Part shown: positions 48,699 to 58,423 of the stretch, piece after piece
Layout of the letters: the number at the start of each line of letters is the position of its first letter
Position numbering within the stretch: the first letter of the stretch is position 1
Source: Mucilaginibacter rivuli
GTDB taxonomy: Bacteria; Bacteroidota; Bacteroidia; Sphingobacteriales; Sphingobacteriaceae
Assembly (NCBI RefSeq): GCF_019391655.1
Contig: NZ_JAHXPQ010000001.1
Coordinates: forward strand, 496,001-560,000
DNA length: 64,000 nucleotides
Direction of reading: 5' to 3'
Made by a program: the position numbers and the translations under genes
The notes under the pieces: generated by a model
What the model was told of the DNA's origin: nothing
What the model saw: only the letters and a program-made list of their open reading frames with translations
Database searches by the model: none

Positions 48699-50549
48699 AT
48701 GAAAAAAGAAACTACATTTAAACTCGCACCCGGTTTGCTAATCGGGGTGATTGCATTAATTATGGTTGTGGTAAGCTGTAAAAAAGCTCAATTGGTGTAC
48801 ACAGTTAGTACAAACACCAATGTAACCACGTTCCTTGATAAAAACGCAGATAAATTTTCAATCTTCCGCCAGGTACTTGCCCGGAGCGGAACGGCTGATT
48901 TTCTTCAGGCGTACGGAACTTATACGGTGTTTTTGCCTAATAATACCGCTATGACTGCTTACCTGAAACAGATAGGTAAAAATTCGGTTGATGATATCAG
49001 CATTAGCGACCTGACCGACCTTGTTAAATTTCATGTGCTGCCCGACACCGTTAGTACCGCCAATTTTGGTGATGGAAAAATAAATACACTTACTATGTAT
49101 GGCCAATACCTTACCACCGGCGCCCTTGTAACCAATGGCGAAACTAAAGTAAGGATCAACAAACAAGGTAATATCCTTACATCTAACATTAGGGTAGGTA
49201 ATGGTATTATACACGAAATAGATGGTGTATTGCTTCCGGCAACAAAAACGCTGGCACAAACTATTGAGGCCGATCCAAAACTTGCCATATTTACTCAAGG
49301 CTTAAAAGTAACAGGCTTGTATGACTCATTGAACGTTATACCTGCTTTAAACCCCGATGCTATGCACAGGTGGTTAACGGTAATTGCCCAAACAGATTCA
49401 GCGTTTAAGGCAGCAGGGTATGCTAACTTTGCTGCATTGCAGGCACGTTATGCCAAACCAGGCAGCGACCCTAAAACGATAACCGACAGCTTACACATCT
49501 TTTTCGATTACCATATTTTAACAACAGTAAAATATTTAGCTGATATTGGTTCAGGGGCTAATCATACTACACTTGCACCATCTGAAGTGATCGGCGCTAA
49601 ATTAGTAGATAAGCAAGTATTAATAAACGATATTTTGTTTAACGGAGTTTATGAACCGGGCGTATTGCTTAACCGTAGCCGAAGCGATGTTAGCGCTTCG
49701 AATGGTGCGCTGCATTATACTGCTCCATACGCATCAAGCGCAGGTACAACTACCGGCCATATTGCGCCAAAAGTAAGGGTGCCTGTACCGGTTTATTGGG
49801 ATGTAGCTGATTTTCCGGAAGTAAGAGCTTTGGGAAGCGTGTTCAGGAAAACTGCAGTTAGAAAATACTTTCCAAAATTATCAGCCACTACCACGCCGAT
49901 AGATGGCTGGGATTGGCCAAAAACAGAAGCTGCATCGGGCGAAAAATACGGCATGAATTATTGTACGCCAGGTGGAAAATCGCCGGCTGGTGCAGCAGTA
50001 CCTTCTGCAAACGCAAGCTTTGTTTATGGCGATTATATGGGTATTGCATTAGGTGTAGCAACTGCGGCTAACCCGGGTTCAGCTACCAATGCCTGGATGC
50101 AAATGAAAACACCGGTATTAATTAAAGGCCAGTATAAAGTTTGGATATGCTACGAAAGAAGAGAACAAACCGGAAAATGGCCAACAGGCAGAAGAACACA
50201 ATGCCAGGTTTCAATTGATGGTGTTATTATGGCTAAGCCATTTGATTTTGCTGAACCTGCACCGGTTGGCACAACTGCTGAGCTTGAATCACAGGGATGG
50301 AAATATTATACCAACGATCCGTTAAGGGCAACAGCGGCAGCACCTATACCAAATGTACTTATTGGTAAAATGATAGGTATCATAAATATCGCTTCAACTA
50401 CCACGCATACCATCAGGCTTGATGTGATCCAGGGAAATAGCAATACTGATATTTTAGATATGATCCATTTTATCCCGGTAACGGCTGCATCGCAAATATT
50501 ACCAAGGTTTAAGCCGGATGGATCAATGGATTACACACCTATCCCTTAA
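48699..50549 (+). CDS. FAS1-domain surface lipoprotein with C-terminal beta-sandwich
   Basis: A 616-residue lipoprotein (lipobox VVSC, Cys27). Two FAS1 repeats are seen: about residues 35-185 (YGTYTVFLPNNTAM ... NGIIHEIDGVLLP) and about 186-345 (DSFKAAGYANF-like helix ... SNGALHYTAPY). The last ~240 residues (from PVPVYWDVADFPEVR) make a beta-rich domain with KGQYKVWICYERREQTGKW and TTHTIRLDVIQGNSN, similar in layout to the tails of the FAS1 proteins at 2683 and 50635. A carbohydrate-binding or DUF5108-like role for this tail is a guess. It follows susD by 3 nt; a 15-bp inverted repeat follows the gene. Confidence 0.84.
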   Translation: MKKETTFKLAPGLLIGVIALIMVVVSCKKAQLVYTVSTNTNVTTFLDKNADKFSIFRQVLARSGTADFLQAYGTYTVFLPNNTAMTAYLKQIGKNSVDDISISDLTDLVKFHVLPDTVSTANFGDGKINTLTMYGQYLTTGALVTNGETKVRINKQGNILTSNIRVGNGIIHEIDGVLLPATKTLAQTIEADPKLAIFTQGLKVTGLYDSLNVIPALNPDAMHRWLTVIAQTDSAFKAAGYANFAALQARYAKPGSDPKTITDSLHIFFDYHILTTVKYLADIGSGANHTTLAPSEVIGAKLVDKQVLINDILFNGVYEPGVLLNRSRSDVSASNGALHYTAPYASSAGTTTGHIAPKVRVPVPVYWDVADFPEVRALGSVFRKTAVRKYFPKLSATTTPIDGWDWPKTEAASGEKYGMNYCTPGGKSPAGAAVPSANASFVYGDYMGIALGVATAANPGSATNAWMQMKTPVLIKGQYKVWICYERREQTGKWPTGRRTQCQVSIDGVIMAKPFDFAEPAPVGTTAELESQGWKYYTNDPLRATAAAPIPNVLIGKMIGIINIASTTTHTIRLDVIQGNSNTDILDMIHFIPVTAASQILPRFKPDGSMDYTPIP

Positions 50550-50560
50550 AAATGAAAACC

Positions 50561-50600
50561 ATGTTGCGTAAATATTCACACCAGGATATTTACGCAACAT
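50561..50600 (+). repeat. Perfect 15-bp inverted repeat inside the pectin operon
   Basis: ATGTTGCGTAAATAT (50561-50575) and ATATTTACGCAACAT (50586-50600) with a 10-nt loop. It lies 12 nt after the FAS1 stop and 34 nt before the next FAS1 start. There is no T-run, so it is not a classical terminator; it could stabilise or process the upstream mRNA or be a binding site. Confidence 0.7.
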
Positions 50601-50634
50601 AAATATCATTAGACTAACTAATAATACTAAAAGA

Positions 50635-52170
50635 ATGACAATAAGAAAACCTCCTATTATTTTATTTGCATTGTGTTTATTGCTTGCTTTTTCTTGTAAA
50701 AAGTGGGATAATTATAATGCAAGTCAAGATTCGGCGCTTAACAATAATGTTTTAACCGCTATTAACAATAATGCTGATCTGAGTGTTTTTGCCGGGTATC
50801 TCGCAAAAACAGGATATGATAAAATAATCGCTTCTTCAAAAACTTTTACCGTTTGGGCACCAAATAACGCTGCCATGCAACTGGTTGATCCAACCATACT
50901 ATCAGATACAGCTAAGGTTAAACAATTTGTTGGTAACCATATAACTACACAGCAGTACTTTACAGCCGATGTAAAAACGTTTTTATACATCAAAACCCTT
51001 AATGGGAAAAATATTACGTTTACTAAAACAACGGTAGATGATCAGCCTATAGTAAAGGCCGATCAGTACGCAGCTAATGGTGTTATACATATCATTTCAT
51101 CGGCAATTATTCCTAAGCCTAATGCGCTGCAATATTTATTGTCAACATCTCTGAAACAAAAAACTGAGATGGTATCGTTAAACTACACAGCGTTTGATAA
51201 AACAATTGCAGTACAAACAGGCATCGATCCCAAAACCGGTTTACCTATTTACAAAGCAGGTACAGGTATCGTAAACCTGAACAGGTTTACAGATCTGGCC
51301 CCGATAGGTAACGAAGATTCACTATACACTTACGTAATACTTACCGATGCGGCATATAATACTGAAAAGGCAAATCTTGCTAAGTTTTATGCTTCAACAT
51401 CGCCTACAGTTAGCGATAGCATCACAAATTTTAACGTAATAAAATCACTTTCATTTAAAGGGTTGTATAATTCAGATGCTTTCCCGGATACCGTATACTC
51501 AACGGTTGACAGTGTTAAGTTCAAATTGAAAAAGAGCGATATTGTTGAAACACACAGGGTAAGTAACGGAATAGTTTATGTGATGAATAGCATCAGCTAT
51601 AAATTATACGGGCAGGCTAATGATAGATTTACCAAAATTAAACCTATAGTGATACAGGGCGAAAAGATAGATAGCATGTTGTCTGCTAAATCGCCTATTA
51701 TCAGAACGAGAAGGAACCCGGACAGTAGTTTATATAAAGATATTATACTGGAAAATCATGGCGTCTCGTCCTTCTGGTTCAATTACCGAACGCCAGCAAA
51801 CGCTGTTAAATACAAAGTTTATTGGAGGGTAACCCGCGATTATAGCCTTACCTTAAGCGGTACTGCTACCGATCTTACTTATTTCCCTATGTCTGTTGCT
51901 TTTGGTTCACAATCTGCCATAGCCTTTACACAGCCTAAGCCGGGTGTTATTGATAATGGTGTAAGCGCTCCGGCAGGAAAGAGGTTTACGGCCAACTACT
52001 CTGAAGTGTACCTGGGCGATTATGTATCACCATCTTTTTATTCAGGAAATAAGAAGGACGCGGGTGGTTTATTAAACTTCCTCAGCATTTTCCTTGTAGG
52101 CAATAACGTTACTACCAACGGTGCAAATACCTTGTTGTTAGATTACATTAAATTAGTTCCAACCCCATAA
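50635..52170 (+). CDS. FAS1-domain surface lipoprotein with C-terminal beta-rich domain
   Basis: A 511-residue lipoprotein with lipobox AFSC (Cys21). FAS1 repeat 1 (about 30-160) has SKTFTVWAPNNAAM and NGVIHIISSAIIP. Repeat 2 (about 162-325) is more divergent (LYTYVILTDAAY ... NGIVYVMNSISY). The C-terminal ~140 residues (YKVYWRVTRDYSLTLSG ... NTLLLDYIKLVPTP) again look like a beta-sandwich. It begins the second half of the pectin operon and precedes a susC gene by 16 nt, repeating the FAS1-SusC-SusD order of the first half. Function inferred as surface glycan binding or receptor accessory; not proven. Confidence 0.84.
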   Translation: MTIRKPPIILFALCLLLAFSCKKWDNYNASQDSALNNNVLTAINNNADLSVFAGYLAKTGYDKIIASSKTFTVWAPNNAAMQLVDPTILSDTAKVKQFVGNHITTQQYFTADVKTFLYIKTLNGKNITFTKTTVDDQPIVKADQYAANGVIHIISSAIIPKPNALQYLLSTSLKQKTEMVSLNYTAFDKTIAVQTGIDPKTGLPIYKAGTGIVNLNRFTDLAPIGNEDSLYTYVILTDAAYNTEKANLAKFYASTSPTVSDSITNFNVIKSLSFKGLYNSDAFPDTVYSTVDSVKFKLKKSDIVETHRVSNGIVYVMNSISYKLYGQANDRFTKIKPIVIQGEKIDSMLSAKSPIIRTRRNPDSSLYKDIILENHGVSSFWFNYRTPANAVKYKVYWRVTRDYSLTLSGTATDLTYFPMSVAFGSQSAIAFTQPKPGVIDNGVSAPAGKRFTANYSEVYLGDYVSPSFYSGNKKDAGGLLNFLSIFLVGNNVTTNGANTLLLDYIKLVPTP

Positions 52171-52186
52171 TTCTGAAATTAAACTT

Positions 52187-55100
52187 ATGATCTATATAGT
52201 TACTAAAGTGGTAAAAAGGATAGCCTTACCGGTGCTGATTATGGGACTGACCACCATTAATTTGCAGGCTCAGCAAGCTGATACAGCTAAACTGGCACCT
52301 AATATTGCTATTAAAAGAGGTACTACCGTTACCGGGACGATAAAAGACGCGCAAACCGGAAAGCCCGTTGCAGGCGTAAATATTAAAGTTGCCGAGTACG
52401 ACGCGGCAATAACAGACGAAAAAGGCCAGTTCTCAATTTCGGTGCCTAACCTGGATGCCTTGCTAATTGTATCAAGCCCGGGCTATCAGAATAAAGAAAT
52501 TGCCTTAAAAGGTCGCAAATCTGTTAGTGCAAACATTTACGGAGATACTTTTAACTCTATATACGGCGCGGTAGAAATGCCTTACGCATCCAAATCAAAA
52601 TTGCACACCGTTAATTCAGTATCATCTGTTGATGTTGCTGATGGATGGCAGCGTTCTGTTGTTGAGGGTTCTGATACCTATTTACAAGGAAGAATGGCCG
52701 GACTAAACGTAACCCGCAGATCGGGTACTCCCGGAATAGGGGGCAATATGCTTGTTAATGGCTTTACATCATTATATGCTACTAACCAACCTTTAATTGT
52801 GGTTGACGGGATGATATATGATAACACAAGCTACGGAAACTCGCTCATGACGGGGCACGTAGGAAATCCTTTATCTAATATTGATATTAAAGATATTGTT
52901 TCTTATACGCTGATAAAAGACGGCGCATCCATGTACGGTACAAAAGGTGCCAATGGTGTTTTGTTAATTACAACAAGCCGTGCAAAAAGCCAGGCAACTA
53001 CTATTGATTTTGCAGCTTATGGCGGGTATAACAACAAGGTTTCAAACCAACCTGTAATGAAATCAAATGATTTTAAGGTATACCTGTCTGATCTTTTGAA
53101 AACAGTTCCGGGCCAAACAGATGCTACCATTAAGGCTAAGCCATATCTTAACGATAACCCTAATCCTGATTATTATCGCTATCATAACGAAACCAACTGG
53201 CAAGACCAGGTAATGAGCAACAGTTATGATCAAAATTATTATCTTAAAATAACCGGGGGGGATAATATTGCTACCTACGGTTTATCAGTTGGATATTTAA
53301 AAGAGGAAGGTATTACCAATAAAACCGACCTTCAGCGTTACCAAACACGTTTTAACGCGGATTTGAACCTGTCGAAGAATTTCACTTCAACAGTAAGGCT
53401 TGCATTTGTAAATACACAGCAAAACATAGCCAACCAGGCTATTGCACCTAAAACAAACCCACTATACCTTGCTTTAATAAAAGCACCGTTTATGGATCCG
53501 CATGATATTGGCGTTACAGGTGCGCAATCGCCAAATTATGCAGGTTATGATAGTTTGAATATATCTAACCCATCCGCATTGCTTAACAAATACCAGGGTA
53601 TCAATAAAAACTATAGGTTTTCGGGATCGGTTAACTTTAAATATGTAATATCCAGAAAATTAACCGCTCAAACATTATTGGGTGTTACTTATGATAAAAT
53701 ACGTGAAAACCAATTTATACCTGCTTTGGGTGTAGTGCCCGATACATTAGCGCAGGCCGTTACCACAAACGAATCGGCTACTAATACACAACGCCTGTAT
53801 TCATTATATACAGATACCCGGGTATCTTATCAAACCTTTATTGGTAATAACCAAAAACTATCGGCCAATGTTGGATTAAGGTATAATACTAACGATCGTG
53901 AGGTTGATTTTGGACGCGGTTATAACTCTGCAACTGATGATTACGTTAGCGTTACAGGCGGCTTGCCAGCTTTACGTGTTGCAGGTGGCGAAAATGGAAA
54001 ATGGAACTGGATGAATGTGTACGCGAATGCGGATTATGAGTTTAAAAACAGGTATTTTGCGTCATTCAATATCGCCTCTGATGGTTCATCCAGGTTTGGT
54101 ACTACTGCAAACGCGCCATTAACGATTAACAGCAATAAGTTTTCGGTGATGCCTTCGCTCGCTATAGGATGGTTGGTTTCTTCAGAGAAATTTATGGCAA
54201 AAGTTAAATTTATCGATGCGTTAAAACTTCGCGCCAGCTATGGTTTGGTAGGGAACGATGATATTGGTAACTACTCAGCAAAACAATATTATGTTTCGCA
54301 AAACTTTTTAGGTAGCCAGGGCCTTGTTCGGGGTAACGTTGCCAATTCTTCGTTGAGATGGGAATCGATAACTAAAGCAAATGCGGGTTTAGATGCTTCA
54401 TTATTTAATGAACGGTTAAACATAAGTTTTGATTATTTCAACAATAAGTCAAACAGCATGATCACTTATGATCCGATAGCAAGCATAACCGGTTTCCAAT
54501 ACGCGTTAACCAACAATAGTGCAATGTCAACTAACGGAATTAGTTTAGGTGTTGCAGGTAGGTTGCTCAATAAAAAAGTGATCTGGGATTTGGGCATAAA
54601 TATATCTACTTATAAAAATAAAGTGACCTCCATTCCTGGTAATGTAATGCTTACCAGCTATGCCGGTGGTACCCTTATTAGTCAGGTAGGCCAGGCAGCT
54701 AACTTGTTTTATGGCTTTAAAACAGCCGGAGTTTACAGCTCTGATGCTGAAGCCACTGCTTCAGGTTTAAAAAACAGGCGCGAAGACGGATCGGTTACAG
54801 CTTTTAGAGGAGGTGATGTACGTTTTGTTGACACTAATAATGATGGCTTTATTGATAATACCGACAGGCAGGTTATAGGTAACCCTAACCCAACTATTAC
54901 TGGTGGTATAAACACTACGCTTGCCTATAAAAGGTGGTCAATGGATGCTTTGTTTACTTATAGCTTAGGTAACGATATTTATAATTACACACGCAGGCAG
55001 CTATCTGCCGAAAGCGGTTATCAAAATCAGTTATTGAAAGTAAATAACAGGTGGAGGGCTCAAGGCCAGATAACAGATGTACCAAGGGCCGAATATGGCG

Positions 55101-55381
55101 ATCCGGCTGGAAATTCAAGATTCTCTGATCGCTGGATAGAAAGCGGATCATACCTGAGGTTGAGAACAATGTCGGTATCATACAATGTTCCTGTAAAAGC
55201 AGGTATAGGAATAAAATCAGCTAAGGTTTACCTAACGGGTAATAACCTGTTTACACTAACCAATTATCTTGGTTACGATCCTGAGTTTAGCGCGGCCGGA
55301 AATATTTTTAGCCAGGGAACAGATATAGGATTAGAGCCACAATTCAGAACGGTACAAATTGGCATTAGGGTAGGCTTGTAA
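52187..55381 (+). CDS. SusC-type TonB-dependent receptor
   Basis: A 1064-residue receptor. The signal peptide ends near LQAQ (residue 29), followed by a carboxypeptidase-D-like domain (about 45-120, TGTIKDAQTGKPVAGVNIKV, ITDEKGQFSIS), a linker and plug (about 150-265, DTYLQGRMAGLNVTRRSGTPG, QPLIVVDGMIYD, SYTLIKDGASMYGTKGANG), and a barrel with SDRWIESGSYLRLRTMSVSY and TGNNLFTLTNYLGYDPE, ending VQIGIRVGL. It pairs with the SusD encoded 29 nt downstream. It is the second, clearly different receptor of the pectin locus, so it probably takes a different pectic fragment from the first (inference). Confidence 0.96.
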   Translation: MIYIVTKVVKRIALPVLIMGLTTINLQAQQADTAKLAPNIAIKRGTTVTGTIKDAQTGKPVAGVNIKVAEYDAAITDEKGQFSISVPNLDALLIVSSPGYQNKEIALKGRKSVSANIYGDTFNSIYGAVEMPYASKSKLHTVNSVSSVDVADGWQRSVVEGSDTYLQGRMAGLNVTRRSGTPGIGGNMLVNGFTSLYATNQPLIVVDGMIYDNTSYGNSLMTGHVGNPLSNIDIKDIVSYTLIKDGASMYGTKGANGVLLITTSRAKSQATTIDFAAYGGYNNKVSNQPVMKSNDFKVYLSDLLKTVPGQTDATIKAKPYLNDNPNPDYYRYHNETNWQDQVMSNSYDQNYYLKITGGDNIATYGLSVGYLKEEGITNKTDLQRYQTRFNADLNLSKNFTSTVRLAFVNTQQNIANQAIAPKTNPLYLALIKAPFMDPHDIGVTGAQSPNYAGYDSLNISNPSALLNKYQGINKNYRFSGSVNFKYVISRKLTAQTLLGVTYDKIRENQFIPALGVVPDTLAQAVTTNESATNTQRLYSLYTDTRVSYQTFIGNNQKLSANVGLRYNTNDREVDFGRGYNSATDDYVSVTGGLPALRVAGGENGKWNWMNVYANADYEFKNRYFASFNIASDGSSRFGTTANAPLTINSNKFSVMPSLAIGWLVSSEKFMAKVKFIDALKLRASYGLVGNDDIGNYSAKQYYVSQNFLGSQGLVRGNVANSSLRWESITKANAGLDASLFNERLNISFDYFNNKSNSMITYDPIASITGFQYALTNNSAMSTNGISLGVAGRLLNKKVIWDLGINISTYKNKVTSIPGNVMLTSYAGGTLISQVGQAANLFYGFKTAGVYSSDAEATASGLKNRREDGSVTAFRGGDVRFVDTNNDGFIDNTDRQVIGNPNPTITGGINTTLAYKRWSMDALFTYSLGNDIYNYTRRQLSAESGYQNQLLKVNNRWRAQGQITDVPRAEYGDPAGNSRFSDRWIESGSYLRLRTMSVSYNVPVKAGIGIKSAKVYLTGNNLFTLTNYLGYDPEFSAAGNIFSQGTDIGLEPQFRTVQIGIRVGL

Positions 55382-55410
55382 ATTATAGATAGTTTAAATA
55401 CGATTTGAAA

Positions 55411-57210
55411 ATGAATACACCAAAAATATTAAAGCACGCTCTTTTAATTGCCATATGTTTATGTAGCGTTGCGTGTAAAAAAACCTTTGATATCACTCCT
55501 GAAAACGTGATAACGCCTGAAAATGCTTATCGCGATGTGAACGATGCCGATGCCGCCATCTTTGGCATCCTGGGCAAATTTGTAGGGGTAATGGACAGGT
55601 TTGTAGTGCAGAATGAGCTACGGGGCGATTTGATGGACGTTACACAGAACGCCGATAAGTACCTGAAGCAACTTAATGAGCACAACGTAACTACTGATAA
55701 TCCCTGGGCCGATCCGAAACCATATTTCAGCATCATACTGAACTGTAATGATGTTATGAATAATTTTAATGCGATGCTGCAGGATAAGCGCATGAGCCAG
55801 GCTAACTATAATATTCGTTATAGCGAAGTAGCGGGCATTTGGGCATGGGTATACCTTCAATTAGGCATTCATTATGGCTCTGTTCCGTATGTAACCAGCA
55901 GCCTTTCTTCAATTGAGGAGCTTAATGATACGTCTAAATATCCAATGGTCACTTTTGACCAATTGTTGGATAAGTTGATCAACGTAATTCAAAACGTGCC
56001 GGTAATGCTGCCTATACAATTAATAGGCCCCGGAGGCAGAACTGCTATTAACGTACCCGAAGGGCTTTCGCTAATCCGTACCATAGATGGGTACAGCACT
56101 GCACGGATGTTTATAAACAGGCCATTTTTATTAGGTGATTTGTACCTGTGGAAAGGTAACTACCCAATGGCGGCACATAACTACAGGATAGTACATAATT
56201 ATGCCGAACTGATTGACCCAACGAAGGCAGATGTATGGTTACAGTATATGAAGGAGTATCCGTCTGTCAATGGTTATGATGGCAGCAGAACCCCGCCTAA
56301 TGCATGGCCTCAAATGTTCAACTCACCTTACGGTAATGATGACCTTACAGATATTTTGACCGTTTTACCATTTGATAGGAACTTTGCACCAGCTAACCCA
56401 TTTGTTACCTTGTTTTCGCATGGTGGAAAATACCTGCTCAAACCTTCAGCTCTGGCAATAAAAAACTGGAACAGCCAAACCAGGAGTGATGGCACGCCCG
56501 GCGATACTTTCCGTGGTGCAGGTATATCCTATTCAACAGGTGCCGAACCTGAAGTTCAAAAACTGCTTGGTCAGTATTCTCCTGCAAACCCATTTGCTAC
56601 AAACGGGAAGGTTATATTACAGCGTGGGGGAGGTATACTGATGCACTTAGCCGAAACAGCGAATAGAGATGGCCGCGATCAGCTCACATCGGGCATACTG
56701 AATACAGGATTCCTGAATGGTATTTTCAAAGGGCCGCCGCCTATTCCAACTAACGTAGTTAATATCGAACAAAACTTTGATCCTAATCCCGACTATTACT
56801 TCGATGCAAGGTTTGGCCAATTCCCTGCTTTTGCAGGCTCTTGGGAACGCTTTGCCGGAATGAGGGGGCACGTTGCCTTGGCTCAAAACCTTGTTGATTC
56901 TACCAAATACTTCGATATGTCAAACCCGGGTTTATGGGATAAGCCTGTAACCAATGCGAAAGGCTTAATGCTGGTATTGGAAGACAAAATAGTTGACGAA
57001 AATGGATTAGAAATGGCTTACGAAGGTGTTCGCTGGTCTGATCTGTTGCGTGTTGCTTTGCGTAGGGAAAAAGAAGCCCCGGGCACAGGTTTATCGTTCC
57101 TTCGTAATAAGATAGCGTCAAAATTTGTTGCTGCAGGTTTACCTATACCAGATAGTGTTAATAAGCTGGGCGCAAGTACAAGTAATTGGTACATGCCGTT
57201 TAAACTATGA
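55411..57210 (+). CDS. SusD-family surface lipoprotein
   Basis: 599 residues from the ATG at 55411, preferred over the TTG 6 nt upstream. Lipobox SVAC followed by KKTFDITPENVITPENAY, typical of SusD maturation. It is larger than the other SusD proteins here because of an insertion in the middle (about residues 200-420, with many Pro/Gly/Asn loops). The late segment ENGLEMAYEGVRWSDLLRVALRR and terminal WYMPFKL are standard. It binds oligosaccharide for the SusC encoded 29 nt upstream. A hairpin terminator follows, so it ends the transport operon before the pectinase genes. Confidence 0.94.
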   Translation: MNTPKILKHALLIAICLCSVACKKTFDITPENVITPENAYRDVNDADAAIFGILGKFVGVMDRFVVQNELRGDLMDVTQNADKYLKQLNEHNVTTDNPWADPKPYFSIILNCNDVMNNFNAMLQDKRMSQANYNIRYSEVAGIWAWVYLQLGIHYGSVPYVTSSLSSIEELNDTSKYPMVTFDQLLDKLINVIQNVPVMLPIQLIGPGGRTAINVPEGLSLIRTIDGYSTARMFINRPFLLGDLYLWKGNYPMAAHNYRIVHNYAELIDPTKADVWLQYMKEYPSVNGYDGSRTPPNAWPQMFNSPYGNDDLTDILTVLPFDRNFAPANPFVTLFSHGGKYLLKPSALAIKNWNSQTRSDGTPGDTFRGAGISYSTGAEPEVQKLLGQYSPANPFATNGKVILQRGGGILMHLAETANRDGRDQLTSGILNTGFLNGIFKGPPPIPTNVVNIEQNFDPNPDYYFDARFGQFPAFAGSWERFAGMRGHVALAQNLVDSTKYFDMSNPGLWDKPVTNAKGLMLVLEDKIVDENGLEMAYEGVRWSDLLRVALRREKEAPGTGLSFLRNKIASKFVAAGLPIPDSVNKLGASTSNWYMPFKL

Positions 57211-57253
57211 TAAACTATAATTAATTACTAATTCTCGTTAATTAATCTGTCTG

Positions 57254-57282
57254 ACTGCCCGGGTACCCATCCGGGCAGTTTA
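57254..57282 (+). terminator. Hairpin terminator after the pectin transport operon
   Basis: Perfect 9-bp GC-rich stem ACTGCCCGG (57254-57262) / CCGGGCAGT (57271-57279) with an 8-nt loop, then TTTA. Confidence 0.65.
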
Positions 57283-57352
57283 GGCTTAAAAGGGAACAAT
57301 GTGTTTTAATTAATATCCAGTTTGTTCTTATAAATAAACTAAATCTACAAAA

Positions 57353-58387
57353 ATGAAACCTTTTAAAAACTTGTTTAAAGTTATTACAGGCAGCGTAATT
57401 TGCATGCTTGCCATGCAGGCTAATGCACAAGACCTACAGGCCGATAACATGTTGCTCTTTCAACGCCCTTCCGGCGGGTGGTTTAAGCAATTTCATGGTA
57501 AAGCATTTACCTATAATAGGGAGTTCTCGGCAGATGAAAAGGTAGATATTGCTGCCGAAGTAAAAGAAGGCGCTGCCACAATAGATAACGAGGCTACCAA
57601 TAAAGAGATAAGGTACCTGGTAAATATCTATAAAACGGTTAAAAATCCCTTGTACCTGGCTGCTGCCGAAAATGGTATCAGGTATTTGTTAAAAGCGCAG
57701 TATGCAAACGGCGGATTCCCACAATATTATCCCGATCATGGTTTGTATCGTAACGAAATCACCTATAACGATAACGCGATGATCAATTCTTTAAAAGTAT
57801 TAGAGGACGTTGCTTTGCGTAGAAATGGTTTTGAGATAGTTAATGCGCAGTTAGCTGAGCCATGTGCCAAAGCAGTAGCCAAAGGTGTACTTTGTATTGT
57901 AAATACCCAGATCAAGGTGAACGGAAAACTAACCGCCTGGTGCCAGCAATATGATGAAAAAACGCTGCAGCCCGCAAAAGCCAGGGCTTATGAGCTGCCA
58001 TCAATAAGTGGCTCGGAAAGTGTGGGTATTATTCAGTTTTTGATGAGCCAACCTAACCCGTCAAACGAAGTTAAAGAAGCCATAAAGACCGGTGTGCAAT
58101 GGTTGCAGGACGTTAAAATAGTTGGTTACAAGGTGGCTCAATACGCTGCCCCTGGTACAGCCAAAGGAAAGGATAGGCGTTTGGAAGCCGACCCATCATC
58201 AACAATGTGGGCAAGGTATTATGAGATTGAAACTAATAAACCGTTTTTCTGCGACCGTGATGGGGTGAAAAAATATTCGATAGAAGAGATTGGATACGAA
58301 AGGCGTAATGGCTACGCCTGGTATGGCGAGTGGGCTAAAAAATTACTGGAAAAAGATTACCCTGCATGGGTGAAAAAGTGGGGGTGA
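57353..58387 (+). CDS. Pectate lyase, polysaccharide lyase family 10
   Basis: A 344-residue secreted PL10-type pectate lyase (signal peptide ending near ANAQ, residue 25). It shows the alpha-helical toroid family motifs QRPSGGWFK, ATIDNEATNKEIRYL, NGGFPQYYP, TYNDNAMINSLKVL and KARAYELPSISG, with Arg211 in the last one at the position of the catalytic arginine of PL10 enzymes. It cleaves unesterified homogalacturonan by beta-elimination with calcium, giving 4,5-unsaturated oligogalacturonides. The GH28 gene starts 36 nt later, so the two form a pectinase operon matched to the upstream SusCD genes. The length matches the catalytic domain alone. Confidence 0.93.
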   Translation: MKPFKNLFKVITGSVICMLAMQANAQDLQADNMLLFQRPSGGWFKQFHGKAFTYNREFSADEKVDIAAEVKEGAATIDNEATNKEIRYLVNIYKTVKNPLYLAAAENGIRYLLKAQYANGGFPQYYPDHGLYRNEITYNDNAMINSLKVLEDVALRRNGFEIVNAQLAEPCAKAVAKGVLCIVNTQIKVNGKLTAWCQQYDEKTLQPAKARAYELPSISGSESVGIIQFLMSQPNPSNEVKEAIKTGVQWLQDVKIVGYKVAQYAAPGTAKGKDRRLEADPSSTMWARYYEIETNKPFFCDRDGVKKYSIEEIGYERRNGYAWYGEWAKKLLEKDYPAWVKKWG

Positions 58388-58423
58388 TAAATAAACACAT
58401 TTAATGATTTTAAAGAACAAAAT

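Noticed and set aside
48858..49298. 146-residue minus-strand open frame within a FAS1 gene
   Set aside because: Fully inside a FAS1 lipoprotein gene with clear domain motifs; no independent support.
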